The position numbers and the translations under genes were made by a program. Under the pieces are notes generated by a model that saw only the letters and a program-made list of their open reading frames with translations, searched no databases and had not been told where the DNA came from. A stretch of 64,000 bases of DNA from Trogon surrucura (Eukaryota > Chordata > Aves > Trogoniformes > Trogonidae), in contig CM036621.1 in the NCBI GenBank assembly GCA_020746105.1, positions 51,370,264-51,434,263 on the forward strand, read 5' to 3'. Below, in pieces: positions 24,001 through 36,004 of the stretch (position 1 is its first letter; each line of letters opens with the position of its first letter).

Positions 24001-26381
24001 CTCACAGCACTCTTTTCACTCTGAGTATGTCTACCTCTGAAGACTGGCTTAGCAGTTAGGAAATGTTCCCTTTTGACCTAGAAGAAGTTTTAATGCAGCA
24101 AAACCAAGCAATGCTGATCTTGCTGTTACAAATTTACTTCTTCTCACAGCTATTAAATTGTTTCTCTGTTAAAATGATGGATTGCTCTCAATATATTTTT
24201 AATTCCCATTGCTTGTCTGGTGACTACAGCAACATCCTTTTTACTGTAATATCCACATCCAATTTGTCAGTAGGTTAAAAGAAGTTGAGAAGAGTCTGTC
24301 CACGTGGAAAAGCATCTTGGGGCTGTTACTTTTTAGTCTGAGCAGTTCATGGTCATGAATGTAGAGGAGACAGTCAGACTTGATTACAACTGTGAGAAGG
24401 AGTTGGGGAAGATGAAAAGCTCTCTCAGCATCCAAGAATCTTGGGTAACTGGTGCCTGAAATATGCCACAGACAGGAGACACTGTTCAATCATTTATGGA
24501 AATCTATGTTAGCAGTGTCAGCATATTTGGCTTGGGAGGAAAGAGTTGCCTCATCCTCTTGGCATAGAAGTAACTTGACTGTCTTAGTGGCTGCCAGTAA
24601 GTAAGGAATAAAGAAACAAAACAAGGAAGGACGAGGAAAGCAAAGAATAAAATGAATATGTCAATATTTTCACAGCTTGCATGCAGCAGCCCAGCTAGGA
24701 CCCCAGGGGGATTTGTTTCAGGAACCTCAGAGATGGAGACAATTGCCACATTTGATGAAAATACACAGTGTCTGGGTTTTACAAATGGTGTCTCTAATAG
24801 TGCATCTGATTTTATAACTAGCAGAGAAAGAAATTGTTCTGATGACAGTTACTGCTGAGGCATTTTGCTGCGTTTACTAGCATAGATCTGTCATTAACAC
24901 TCCATTTCTCTTAGCCACAGCTTACTTCCTTTGTAGTTGCTCAGTGAAGATAGGTCTGGGGGCTGTTTTCCTGGTCTTGTCAAGATGAATTTTAATGCAT
25001 ACCACTTGAAAGATGTGCCACCTGCTATTTTATATCCATAATTTATTGTATAATGAGTTTCTATAAATTCTTATGATAGCTTAAGAGACTTGTAAAATGA
25101 ATTGCGGGCCTGTTTATTTCTCAGTCCGTCAGCAAAGCAGAAAGAGCTCAGGTCACTTATTGTTCCTCCAGACACCCCTTGGGCCGCAGCTCTAGTTGGT
25201 TTCCTCCACAGAAGAATCTGGCCTCCAGCAGAAGGGCCATTACAAGACTCAGTGCTAACTGAGGGATGCTGGCATAGCAACATACCACAGTTTTTTGCCA
25301 TTTGCTTTAAGAACTCCTAGCTCTTTCAGACACCCATTAAACCACTGTACAGACACAAACTATATCTTCATAGGCTGGAGAGGAAAAACTCACTAGAGAC
25401 TCCTTTCTGGACAAGGACTGTCTGCTTCAGTCATTTAGTGAAACAGAAACCAGCAACCCTGCAAGATGGTAGCCAAAGGAAAGCATTTAAGAACTGTGAC
25501 TTAGCTCCCACCTCTTACAGACATGCCATTCTCACCTCAATATCACACACCAGAAGACACGTTTCTACACTTCAGTCTTGCATCGCATACACAGTGCTCC
25601 AACTGGAAGCTGGAGACTTTTCCATTTGGGACATGACTTTACATTCTCCCTAGCTCTTGGGGCCAAGACCTTGCCAAACACTATTGCGGGAACTAATTGA
25701 GATTTCTTCCTTTTATTTTCTTTTTAAATAAACAGAAAAGAAAAAGAAAAAAAACTAAAACCTAACCTAATTCGGAATAAAGGTACAGAATACATCTTTT
25801 CAAACACTGCATTGGACCAACAGCATTTTCTAAAACAAGCTATAGCCCTCATGGATGCAAAACCAAATGTGTGTTAAAATGAGACTGATCCCAAGCACAG
25901 TTCTTGCAGTGAATAAAGCTGGGATGTGCCAAGATTGCAGAGGGCTTTCTGTTTCAGTCATGAGTGACAGACACCATCAATAGAGAAAATCATACATTGC
26001 CTTTCATCTGCTTACAAAAGCCTTGACAGCCAAGCTGTTGCAAACCAGCAGTACAGGAGTCTCTCCCTCAGACATCACAGTAATTTGGAGGGAGGAAAAG
26101 GGGTAAGAGGAGAGGAGGGAAGAAGAGGGCCTGAAAAGCTGGGACAAAGTGTCAGGACAAAGCATTGCAATGAGACTGATGGCTGGGCAGAACTGCTTCC
26201 AGTTTTGCTAAGCATGGATTTAGGGAGTGTGTAGAGGATATATCAGAGGTGTGATGGAAATGCAAAGTAGGACATAACAAAAAAGTTATTGCTTTTTTTG
26301 GCCTGGGCTTACTTTTTGGTGTGATACTATACAATTTAAGGGTGTCAGTCAAACTTCAGAAAACGATTCTGACGAAAAAGT
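21080..26381. other. Long non-coding stretch
   Basis: No supported gene in 5.3 kb. It contains an AT-rich patch with two TAATTA cores (21409-21414 and 21503-21508), a T9-A15 homopolymer pair (21746-21769) and a short CA-type run near 22858-22868. Confidence 0.5.
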
Positions 26382-26492
26382 AATAAAATCCCATTTTACA
26401 GGTTTGTAAACTGAGAGATTTCCTGTGGGTAACAGAGTGGGTTACTGGCCAAGACAGGGAGAAAACCAAGGTATCCCAGCTCCTGCCTCTAA
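26382..26492 (-). mobile_element. MIR-type (CORE-SINE) fragment, antisense
   Basis: The plus strand reads as the reverse complement of a MIR core and head: 'aatcccattttacagg' and 'tttgtaaactgag', then 'gtaacagagtgggttactggcc' territory matching the MIR 'ttaagtgacttgcccaagg' segment, then 'gggagaaaaccaaggtatcccag' territory matching 'gggattcgaacccagg'. The landmark order is kept over about 100 bases, and divergence is high, as expected of a relic shared across amniotes. It is independent of the sense copy near 10.8 kb. The match was judged by eye. Confidence 0.65.
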
Positions 26493-29400
26493 TAATAGGG
26501 TTGAACGTATATTCCCAGCATTACTCATAATTCTGTAGTAGTCAAGCACAGCCCTTTTCCCAGCGTACCTGTTAGCACAAACTACATGACACCAGAAGAG
26601 CAACCGTTAAGGATTCAGAGTTGCTCTGGGGCTTTATGGGGAAGCCATGTTAGCCTAGAGGCTAGTCCACACATTTCTGTTATCAGCTGGCTGTATGTTA
26701 TCTCCAATTTTAAATGCTCCAAAGTTAACTTTGAAGAGTGGAGAGCAGGCTGTGCAAATTGGGCAGTACCCATGGTAACAGAGTTTAAGCTGTGGTTTTA
26801 CATGGAGATGGATATATTCGCTTTAATTAGGCCCAAAGTACCAGGTTAAATAAGGAAGGGACACAGAAGACATTGGCTAGAACACATCCTTAAGGCACAG
26901 CTCCAACACTGTGGCATGTGTACCACCAGAGATGCCCAAGATAAATACAAATGGCACAAAAACATCGACTAAAGATCTCCACTTGGGAGCAGAGGTGACA
27001 GGGGCTGCAGTACAGGTTAGGCTTTTATTTTTTTTCCAGAAATGTTAGTCCCATACTTCATATCACTGCTTCTTCCTTCTCCCAGCCAAGTAGTGGTGTG
27101 GCAACATTGACCACATACCATGCGTATCATGGGAGTTTTACTGATACTATTTTGGAAGGAATCATATCACTTTGCCCACGATCCTATTGACAGACCCGTT
27201 CCACACATATTCCAGTAATACATGCACTTCCCATGCACAATACAACTGCAGAGCAAAAGCTCTCGGGGGCTTTATACCTTTTATCTTTTAAATCACTTCT
27301 AAACTGCTTATCTCCATTAGCAATCTGGAATACACAAGTCACCTGTCACAGGGTGAAGGGGTATTAAGTAAAGCAAAGTCTTTCAGTAGTCGACAACTCT
27401 AAGCTTTTTGCTTGCTTTGCTGAGGATTTTCCAGCCATCTCCTGCTGTCATCTCCTCCAGGCCTGCACTTCCAGAGTCTTGATAAATGCCTGCCACCACC
27501 CCCTGCCCAACAAGGCACCCCTGGGACAGCACCTACAAACCGTGATCAGCCTAATTAGGCCACATCACACCAGCTCAGGAGCTGCTAAACAGGACAGCCC
27601 AGCAAACAACTCACTCATTCAGCTTCAGAGGTTTTGGGGAAGCCTTTGAGATGCCAGATGCTTTCACAAAAAGACACTGACAGACTGGACTCCAATCCTG
27701 GTAAGTACCAGCCTCCCTTCTGTGCCAGGGTAGAGTTCACTGGAGGAACCAGAGACCACGACCAAGACCTCGCCAGGGCCTGCAGCAAGAATGCAGAATG
27801 AGAGGTGGCTTAGGCGAGGACAGGGGATGATGGCCGTCTTTGAGGGCAGAATCACCACCACCTCCCTGCTCTGGAATGACAGAGCCTCTAGCCAAGGCAG
27901 TTGTCATGGCTAAGACACAGTTGTGCCAGGCCAGCTACTTGACTCTGCTGCAGGACATGACTTGTCTGGTAGCCAAAGTGAAAACTGCTGCATGTGCCTT
28001 GGCTGTTTGACTTTGTCATTCCTCTTGAATCTCAGCTCACATTCACCTTATCAGTAGGTAAACTTCACGTGCTGAGCTGTGACCTGAGTCACCTGCAGCC
28101 CCGCAACATGATCTGTCTTGCTGCCCCTCCAGTGGGGTGAGCACCATAGACAAACGGGTGAAGCAGACATTGTGTGAGGAACATCTAACTCACAACAGTA
28201 AGTGCTGCCGGGTTTTTTCTTAAAGTCAGGAAGGCTGTCCATGGGAAAACCACAGCACAAACAGGCAGGCACAACCACTAAGGAGCGCACCCTCTCTGAA
28301 GCCACATGTAGTGGAGGGAGACAGACTTGCATATGTGTATGCTTTTCTATAATTCAGTAGGGAAAAATTCAGCTCCTTCTCACTGAAACAACATCTACCC
28401 CAAATTTGAAACACCATCACTTTATTTTCTGCCTAATCAGTATCAATGCTCTTAAAAGCAGACTGTCTCTTCTAGGCCAGGGACTGCTGAAGCAACCACA
28501 CCTGCCATAAAATTCTCTTAGCATGCATATGGTTTCTGGTTTGTGGAAAAACTAGTAACCTGACTTAAGTAAATGAGCAACATTCCATGCCAAAGGGAAT
28601 ATGATACCAGAAACAGCCAGGAAGAGATATTTCAATTGTAAAACCGGACTTGCCAGCAATCACATGTTCAGCCCCAGCACACAGGATGGTTGGCATGAGC
28701 ACATCCAGCCTTGCCCCCTTCTCCTGTTTTCCCCTCATTCCACTGTTCACCTGTCTTTTTACGTCCTCCTTGCTAAACTGTTTAGAGCAGCAAACTCAAA
28801 TAACATTTGCAGGCATTTGGTAAGAAATGCCAACTTCATTAAAAGACCAGTGATGCTTAAGGGACATGGGTCCCACAAGTGCCAGAGTCGCATGGTCCCC
28901 GGGGGTGCAACAGTAGCAAAATTGTCTGAAGAGACCAAAGCATGACAGCTCTCCAATCCCCAAAAGTCTCAGTCCCTGGATTCCCTAAAAACAAAAGCTC
29001 TTACTTTTGTGTCTAGTAAAGAAATTAAAATACTGGCAAAACCCCTTATCCCACTCTCCTGGTCACATGAAAGCCCTTGCCTGCTTGCAGTGAAGTATAG
29101 GTGGGTTCAGCTGACAAGAACTCAGGCACAGCTGTTTCACTGTATGCAGGTAACAAGCCTATAAATACAGTGTTGGCATGGGGCAGTGGGCTGTTAAACA
29201 GAATTTCAGCCTGGGGTAGAGGCTCCAAAATAGACTGTGGGTGCTTCCTGAGAGGCTGTCAAGGCCAGGCTCAAATCTTCTCTTCTAGTTACAGAGTTTA
29301 GACCACTATATTCAGCAAGTCTGTCAGCCTCCATTTATACAATTCATAAAAAGTCGGGAGCCCAACTTGCAGCAGAAATCTCAGATTGCTCCATTTCCCT

Positions 29401-29631
29401 GGGGCCTTCAAACACCCACTCCCAAGCTCATTTATCCTCCACAGGCTCTGGGGAATGCAGTCCCACACAGCTCCCTGCCAGTTACCCACATCCCCAGCCA
29501 GGCTCACTGCTAACCAGCATCAACATCACCATCTCTATAATAAGTGGGCACAAAGGGCCAGCCTCACCACTGGGAGCGGCCATCACACTTCCCAGCTGTA
29601 TTTGGGGTTCGTGGGCACTTGCATCCTGTCA
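26493..29631. other. Long non-coding stretch
   Basis: No supported gene or family-level repeat in about 3.1 kb. Confidence 0.5.
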
Positions 29632-30468
29632 TTCAGCGAGACCTGGACAGGCTGGAGGGTTGGGCGGGGAAAAATTTAATGAAATATAACAAGGGTAAAT
29701 GTAGGGTCTTGCATCTGGGTAGGAACAACCCCAGGTTCCAGTATAAGTTGGGGAATGACTTATTAGAGAGTAGTGTAGGGGAAAGGGACCTGGGAGTCTT
29801 GGTGGACAGCAGGATGGTCATGAGCCAGCACTGAGCCCTTGTGGCCAAGAAGGCCAATGGCATCCTGGGGTGTATTAGAAGGGGGTGGTTAGTAGGTCGA
29901 GAGAGGTTCTCCTTCCCCTCTACTCTGCCCTGGTGAGACCCCATCTGGAATACTGTGTCCAGTTCTGGGCCCCTCAGTTTAAGAAAGACAGGGAACTGCT
30001 GGAGAGAGTCCAGCACAGGGCAACTAGGATGATTAAGGGAGTGGAGCATCTCCCTTATGAGAAAAGACTGAGGGAGCTGGGGCTCTTTAGTTTGGAGAAG
30101 AGGAGACTGAGGGGTGACCTCATTAATGTTTACAAACATTTAAAGGGTGAGTGTCACGAGGATGGAGCCAGGCTCTTCTCGGTGACAACCAATGATAGGA
30201 CAAGGGGTAATGGGCTGAAACTGGAACACAAGAGGTTCTGCTTAAACTCGAGAAGAAACTTCTTCTCAGTGAGGGTGACGGAGCACTGGAACAGGCTGCC
30301 CAGAGAGGCTGTGGAGTCTCCTTCTCTGGAGACATTCAAGACCTGCCTGGACACATTCCTGTGTAGCATAATCTAAGCATTCCTGCTCTGGCAGGGGGAT
30401 TGGACTTGATGATCTTTCGAGGTCCCTTCCAATCCCTAACATCCTATGATTCTATGATTCTATGATTA
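29632..30468 (+). mobile_element. CR1 LINE 3' end, sense strand
   Basis: This is a 5'-truncated CR1 with a complete 3' end. The first part (to 29834) encodes [20 protein letters not shown] and [11 protein letters not shown] and then hits an in-frame TGA at 29832-29834. A frame change follows, and the frame 29885-30376 encodes the ORF2 C terminus ([54 protein letters not shown]), closing at a TAA at 30374-30376. The 3' UTR shows the usual 'gattggacttgatgatc' and 'aggtcccttccaa' phrases and ends in the CR1 hallmark of 8-bp repeats. The catalytic reverse-transcriptase box is absent because of 5' truncation, and with a stop and a frameshift the copy is dead. The left border is placed where CR1 similarity begins. 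Confidence 0.96.
30441..30467 (+). repeat. CR1 terminal ATTCTATG repeats
   Basis: Three 8-base units, the first with C in place of T (ATCCTATG) and then two exact ATTCTATG, plus a partial unit, close the CR1 copy. This short repeat is what the CR1 reverse transcriptase recognises at the RNA 3' end. Confidence 0.93.
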
Positions 30469-33400
30469 ATCCACACTGCCTGCCTGTCTGCTCTTGCAAG
30501 AAATCCTACTCGATTTTCAGGGCTCCTTCTGCTCAGGACGCAGGCAGCAGGGCTGGAACAAAACACTGTACCTATAAATAAAGCTAATAACACAAGTCTT
30601 GCTGCTACCCGCTGTTTCCTTCTTTTTTTTTTAAATTTATTTTAATTTGCTAATTCTTTTGCCTCTGAAGAAACTGTGAACTGGCTTTCTCCACGTTAGA
30701 AAAGAGGCAGCTATTGGAGTGTTACCCTCATGCTATGGGGACCCTCTGAGCTCCAGCAGAAGCCCAGGCTGATTCAGTGCCCCATACCCTAAGCTAATGA
30801 GACTTGCTGAAACACGAAAATTTTCAGCTGGGCTGAGGTGCTGGGCAAAGCAGTCACACAGCTTCTGAAACCCGAGGTAGTGTTTCCTTAGTGGGTTGTA
30901 CTGAACCAGGTGGGAATTTCTTGGGTAGATCAGTAGAACTTGGCATGGCCCTGCACTGATCACAGATGCCCAGAGCTGGCAGAGATTGACTTGCCAGGTT
31001 CCACAAGGTTTCTGCCATGCTTTTACAATCCAAGCTCAAGATATCAAAACACCCCAACCATCACTGCATATTTCAGACTAGGTCAACTTCAATGTTGCAA
31101 CTGTGTTTTACTTAGTTTTTCTCTGAGATGGGTTTTCCTTCAGAAATTTGAGCTATTCCAAACTGAGTAACTTGTCTCCTGTTCTGAAGTTGTCTAAAAA
31201 AGGCTTCTGAAAATCAAAAAAAGGGTGAGGAATTTTTCAGGAATGGTAAGTTTAATCCTTTCCCAAGAACAGTTTTCATTTTATGAATATTTTTTCCGAT
31301 TTTTTATTTTTTTAAAAAAGCATTTTATTAGAAAAACTCCATTTAGCTCAACTTCCTGGCTTCAACACCAACTCCAAACCTAACGCTGGGAAACAAGTCC
31401 TTCGTTACTTTCCTGAAAGATAAGGCAGGAAAAACTGACCTGCTTTTATTTGGGAGAAGAGTCTGCTGTGAGGACTCTCTCCACTAATGTATATATATAT
31501 TCCAAGCACTTGTTTATTTGAAAATTATGTAGTTTCCGTGGAACCAAATGTTCCGTATTTAATAGCTTAAGCTATAAGTCATAAAAGCCAAATTCAGCAG
31601 GCTATATGTTATTAAGAAATAGGGATCCAGATGGCTAGCTGAGGTCAAGCTGAGGCCAGCATGCCCATAAAGAATACACATTTGTGTGTCCTTATTAAAG
31701 TTAAGGGATTTAGTAAAAACAGGAGTGTTTTCCTTTCAGTGTACTCATTTCAGATAACTTTGTTTACTTTAATAAAATATCCTACATGTTTTACACATAT
31801 TTTAAAATAACTAAAAGCTGCCAGAAATGGGAGAATATTGGACTGTGGTTTCACCAGGAACTGCTGCATATTTTTTTCCATAAAATTAAAAAAAAATTAT
31901 GCTAACTTGTAACTACTTTTGTTAGAGGCCAGAAGCTTTCTTGAGGTTCCTGCATATTGGGAAAAATTCCTGGGGCTCGAGGGTCTAGAAATCCTGTAGA
32001 AATCTGTATCACCTCCTCGTTTACAGCCATCTGCTCAGCAAAGATGAGCCTGTGACAGCGGCTGCCTCTATCTGCAGAAGATTTGTCATCGTTTACTGCT
32101 TCACAAAGCTCAGGTGGTCAATACTGGGTGCTGAAGTCTGTGCTTCCCAGCCACTGCTGGTAACGCTGAGGAATCACCAGATGAAGAGGAAGTAGTGATG
32201 ATCACTGCCTGTTACTGCCCACCACCTGGCCACTTACCTAACACGGGACTTGGCTTTTAACTCCAAGAACCTGCAAATCTAAAGGCAACTTTGTGCAAAT
32301 TAGAGAGGTTTTGAGCATCAGCTGAGATCAGATCTATGTGAAATGTCTTGATTCCAGCAGTAAGTTTGAGATGGGCTGGTAAGCACCAATCTCTTGAGGC
32401 TTCACTGCTCCCAGGGTGAAATCCTGCACCTCACCACAGGCTTTGCCCACAGACACCCCAGGACGGGCCTGGCTTCTTTGCCATGCAGATTCAGCAAGAC
32501 CTGCCTCAGATCCTGTTTGATATTGACATTTCCCAACAGAGAGCTAATTAACAGCTGATAACACTGTGACATGAGACTACTGCAAGATAAAGCAGTGAAA
32601 TAGAAACCGGAGGAAGTTCAAAGAGTCCTGGTGCGTCCTCAAATCCCCATGGTATATCCCCTTCCCTCCTCTGAAAATCCTCATGTCGGTGACTGGACAA
32701 AATGAGACAAACTCACCATAAACATCAATAGCCAGCACAGCAGGAGGCATAGACTACACTGCTGGCCAAAATGCTCACAGTTCCTCCTCTCAATTTTCTA
32801 TCACCTTTTCTCCAATAATTCCCTTTATTTATGAGCAGTTCAAAAGGGTGCTCCATTATACTTTAATTGGCTTATGATTAAGCAAGCAGGCGGTGCTAAG
32901 GAGATGAGAAACCATGGTGCAACACAGTAGAAAGCATTAGATGCCTTATTTTCTCCCTCAAAAAGAACTGCGTGGTGCATCTGAAAACATTTAGCAAGTG
33001 GCAAGCCAACAAAAAAAAGCAGGGCAAATACAGATTTCTATCCTTTTGAAACTAAATCCCTGTAAAGAAAATTATTATTCTCTCTCAGCACCACATGCTT
33101 CTGATTGTATCAAAATGCATTAAAATAACAATGCTTTTCCCTAAGCTGACCAATCTCAGGAAATGATTTATGAACTGAAAGCTGTACTTCACTTACTGGA
33201 GACTACATAAGTACCAGGCTGCACCAGTTATTCACAGTGCCACGCTTTCTCCAACAAAAGACAACACTGATGGCAATACTTTTATGAAAACAGAATGAGT
33301 CAAAAAATAGTGTTTTGACCTTAAGATTACAGACTTTACAGGTCATAGCAAAGCCATTAAGACCAAACACCTGTTGGAACAATTTTAAACCCAAGTATTT

Positions 33401-35206
33401 TAATACCCATTTTACCTAGCGAACTTGCCTCTTTCTTAGAGCTAGGAAGTAAAACTCAGTGAACTTTCAAAACAGAAGCTCATTACTCAGAAGTGCGTAA
33501 TAGCTTCCTTAAAACACTATGCTCTGTTATATAAATACCTTCATAAAGATTAAAGAAAGTGACTAAAAACCAAAGCTTACTGATCCATTTGACCACAAGG
33601 GCTGTAGCCTTCTGTAACAGAGGATTTCAGGTACTTTAGCGCAATTCAGACCTCAGGCCAAATGAGTCACACATAGTAAGGAAAGTTCTAAAGAAAACTC
33701 AATCATATAGAGACTGGCATTTCTGCCTGCCTGCCTGATCCTTTTTCTTTACATTCCTGATCCACATTAAAGAAGAGCTGCTGGAGTCTGTTCATACAGC
33801 CCCGTGGCATCCTGAGCTCAGAGGAGCCCCATCTCACTTGTGGGGTCAGCCCTGCACTGCAGCTTATGGAGGTAAACAAGCTCAAGCTTTTCTAGCTGTC
33901 ATCTTGTAGCTCAGGACCCAAGACTCAAGGGCATGAACTCTGAGAAAAAAGAGATTTTCCTTTCAACCACAGGGTCTGAAAGACTTCATCTTTTCAGCAG
34001 ACTGCCTTTGAGTTCTGTATTCCCATGGTTCCCCCAGCTCTAACTATCAGAGCAAGCACCAACAAGTTTGTAGGATCCGATTCTACTAATTTCTAGCTCA
34101 TATCTATGTGCTAAGTACATCCTTAACAGGGGCAGGATCTGGCTAAGGGTGGGACCCATTACAGTAAGCAGTGCAAATACTAAGAAAAGACATTGGTCCT
34201 TCAAGAGTTTATAGAAGACAGAAGATACAGAAGATAGAAAAGGAAACCTCAGTTATTACCATGGACCTGTATTTATGATTCAGAGGCTCTATGTAATAAA
34301 TAAACAACTTGTAATTCAGCATCAGTGCACAATATGTTCACATATGAGTTATACAACAGGCAAGTTATCTGCTTTTGGTCTTCCATAACCTGTCTACTAT
34401 TTCCCAGCTGTTGCACTATTGCCTGCTCCCTACCACTGATTTTTGAGGATTATCTGTGGATTCATTTTTAACGAAAATATTTTAAGAACTGTGCTGTATT
34501 GTGGCAATTTTTTATTTTTTTTTTAAGATTATGAATTGAGGCCAAGGAAGATAAACATGCACAGGCTCTATAAGGAAAGAGCATGCAAGATTTTCTGAGT
34601 TTCAATCCGAGTTTTAATGACAAAATCACCATTCCTGCTTAGCTAAGGGTTGCAGTTTCTGTATGCAGTAAACAGATCATATGGGCCATAGGCCTGAAGT
34701 TTATCTTAAGCTCCTTTAAAAGTACTCCTCATCATTCAAAGGGAAATGTGTGACCTTTTGTGACATCTCTCTGGAAGGAGCTTTCATGTCTGTTCCGCTG
34801 AGATGATTAGAAGACATGGTATTTTGAATGCAAGCTAAGAAACCTCAGTGCTCTGCTGCTTCTTATTCTCAGGCATTAAGAAACAGATTTCTCTAGGTTT
34901 TGTAAGAATTGAGGAAATGCATGAAAACAGGAAATAAGCAATGGTGTATCAGGCAGCTTTCTCTGGCCCCTCCTTCCTCTTGGTGGAAGTCTCACTTCAG
35001 ATGCTGAAGAGCATGCTCCAGCCGCATATTGATCAGAAAAGATTGCCTGAAAACTGGAGGAGGCAACAGCCAAACTGGAGGCTTGGAAATAATGAAAATC
35101 TTGTTCAGTTAGCTATTACAGATTTGCAGCCACTCCTTATTCCAATGTTTCCTCCTGGGCAGTGCCATGCTAGCTCCTCCACCAAAGAGAAGGAATATCT
35201 ACTTCC
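30469..35206. other. Long non-coding stretch
   Basis: No supported gene in 4.7 kb. It contains T-rich and A-rich runs (30627-30640, 31283-31320), a short (AT)n at 31489-31501 and an AGAAGATA-like patch at 34213-34240. Confidence 0.5.
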
Positions 35207-36004
35207 TGTCCTGGTTTGAGATAAACAAAACTAATTCTATTTAGTGATTTTTATTTTCCAGTTCAGTCTCTTCTAAAAGACTGCAATTTCTGAAGTCAGC
35301 AGCATGTTTTTGCAGGCAGTGTGTGCTACTGGCAGTGATAACACCTGATGTTTACAGTTACTGCCTGGGACTGGGATGCAGAAAGGCTCTTGCTGATACT
35401 TATTCCTGTAGTGACCAAGGCCACTGCTGGCTCTTGTGTGCCACGCTGGGGGTGCTGGGTAGTGAGAGGGGTCACAAGGAAGCAAAAGGTTGCACCTCCG
35501 GGGGGTGATAGACAGGACAGGTGACCAACGAGAGTATTCCATTCTATATACATAATATCCAGTACAAACTGAGTGATCATGAGAGTTTAGGTCTTTTTCC
35601 TCAATGGCCGGTGTCCAGGGAAGACTGCATCCGATCTCCTGCTTTTGATCCCGATCCTGAATTCCTGAATTCAGCTCCTGTGTCCAGCTCCCCACTGCCA
35701 CCGAGCCTGGAGTTTCCCTGGTGCTGCCTGCTCTGCAGCATCAGTGGGGATTGCTATCGGGGGGAGTAGGGTTTGATACCGGACTTATATGTAGTTGTAT
35801 ATAGTTCTTTATAATTTCACTATTATTTCGATTATTATTTCATTAAAGCTGTTCTAGTTTTTCTTGTCTAACCTGTAAGTCTCTCTGCCTCATTCACCTT
35901 CCTTCCCATTTTGGGAGGAGAGGGGTTTAGAGAGCATCTGTCTGCGTTTTAGTGGCCAGCCGAGCCCTAACCCACACCACCTCCTTATCGGACTGGCCAT
36001 GACA
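35207..36004 (+). mobile_element. Solo LTR, avian ERVL-type
   Basis: This 798-base block starts TGTCCTGGTTTGAG and ends CCATGACA, the TG...CA ends of a retroviral LTR. Internal phrases match avian ERVL LTRs in order: 'gataacacctgatgtttaca' near 35337, 'gacaggacaggtgacc' and 'gtattccattctata' near 35511-35550, and an ATTAAA polyadenylation signal (35842-35847) followed by 'gctgttctag', 'ctaacctgtaagtctctctg' and a purine-rich 'gggaggagagggg' tract near the end. These fix the plus-strand orientation. No retroviral gene or second LTR is nearby, so it is a solo LTR left by recombination. The 5-base flanks (CTTCC and TAGTA) do not match, so a target duplication is not visible. The family name is uncertain. 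Confidence 0.8.
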
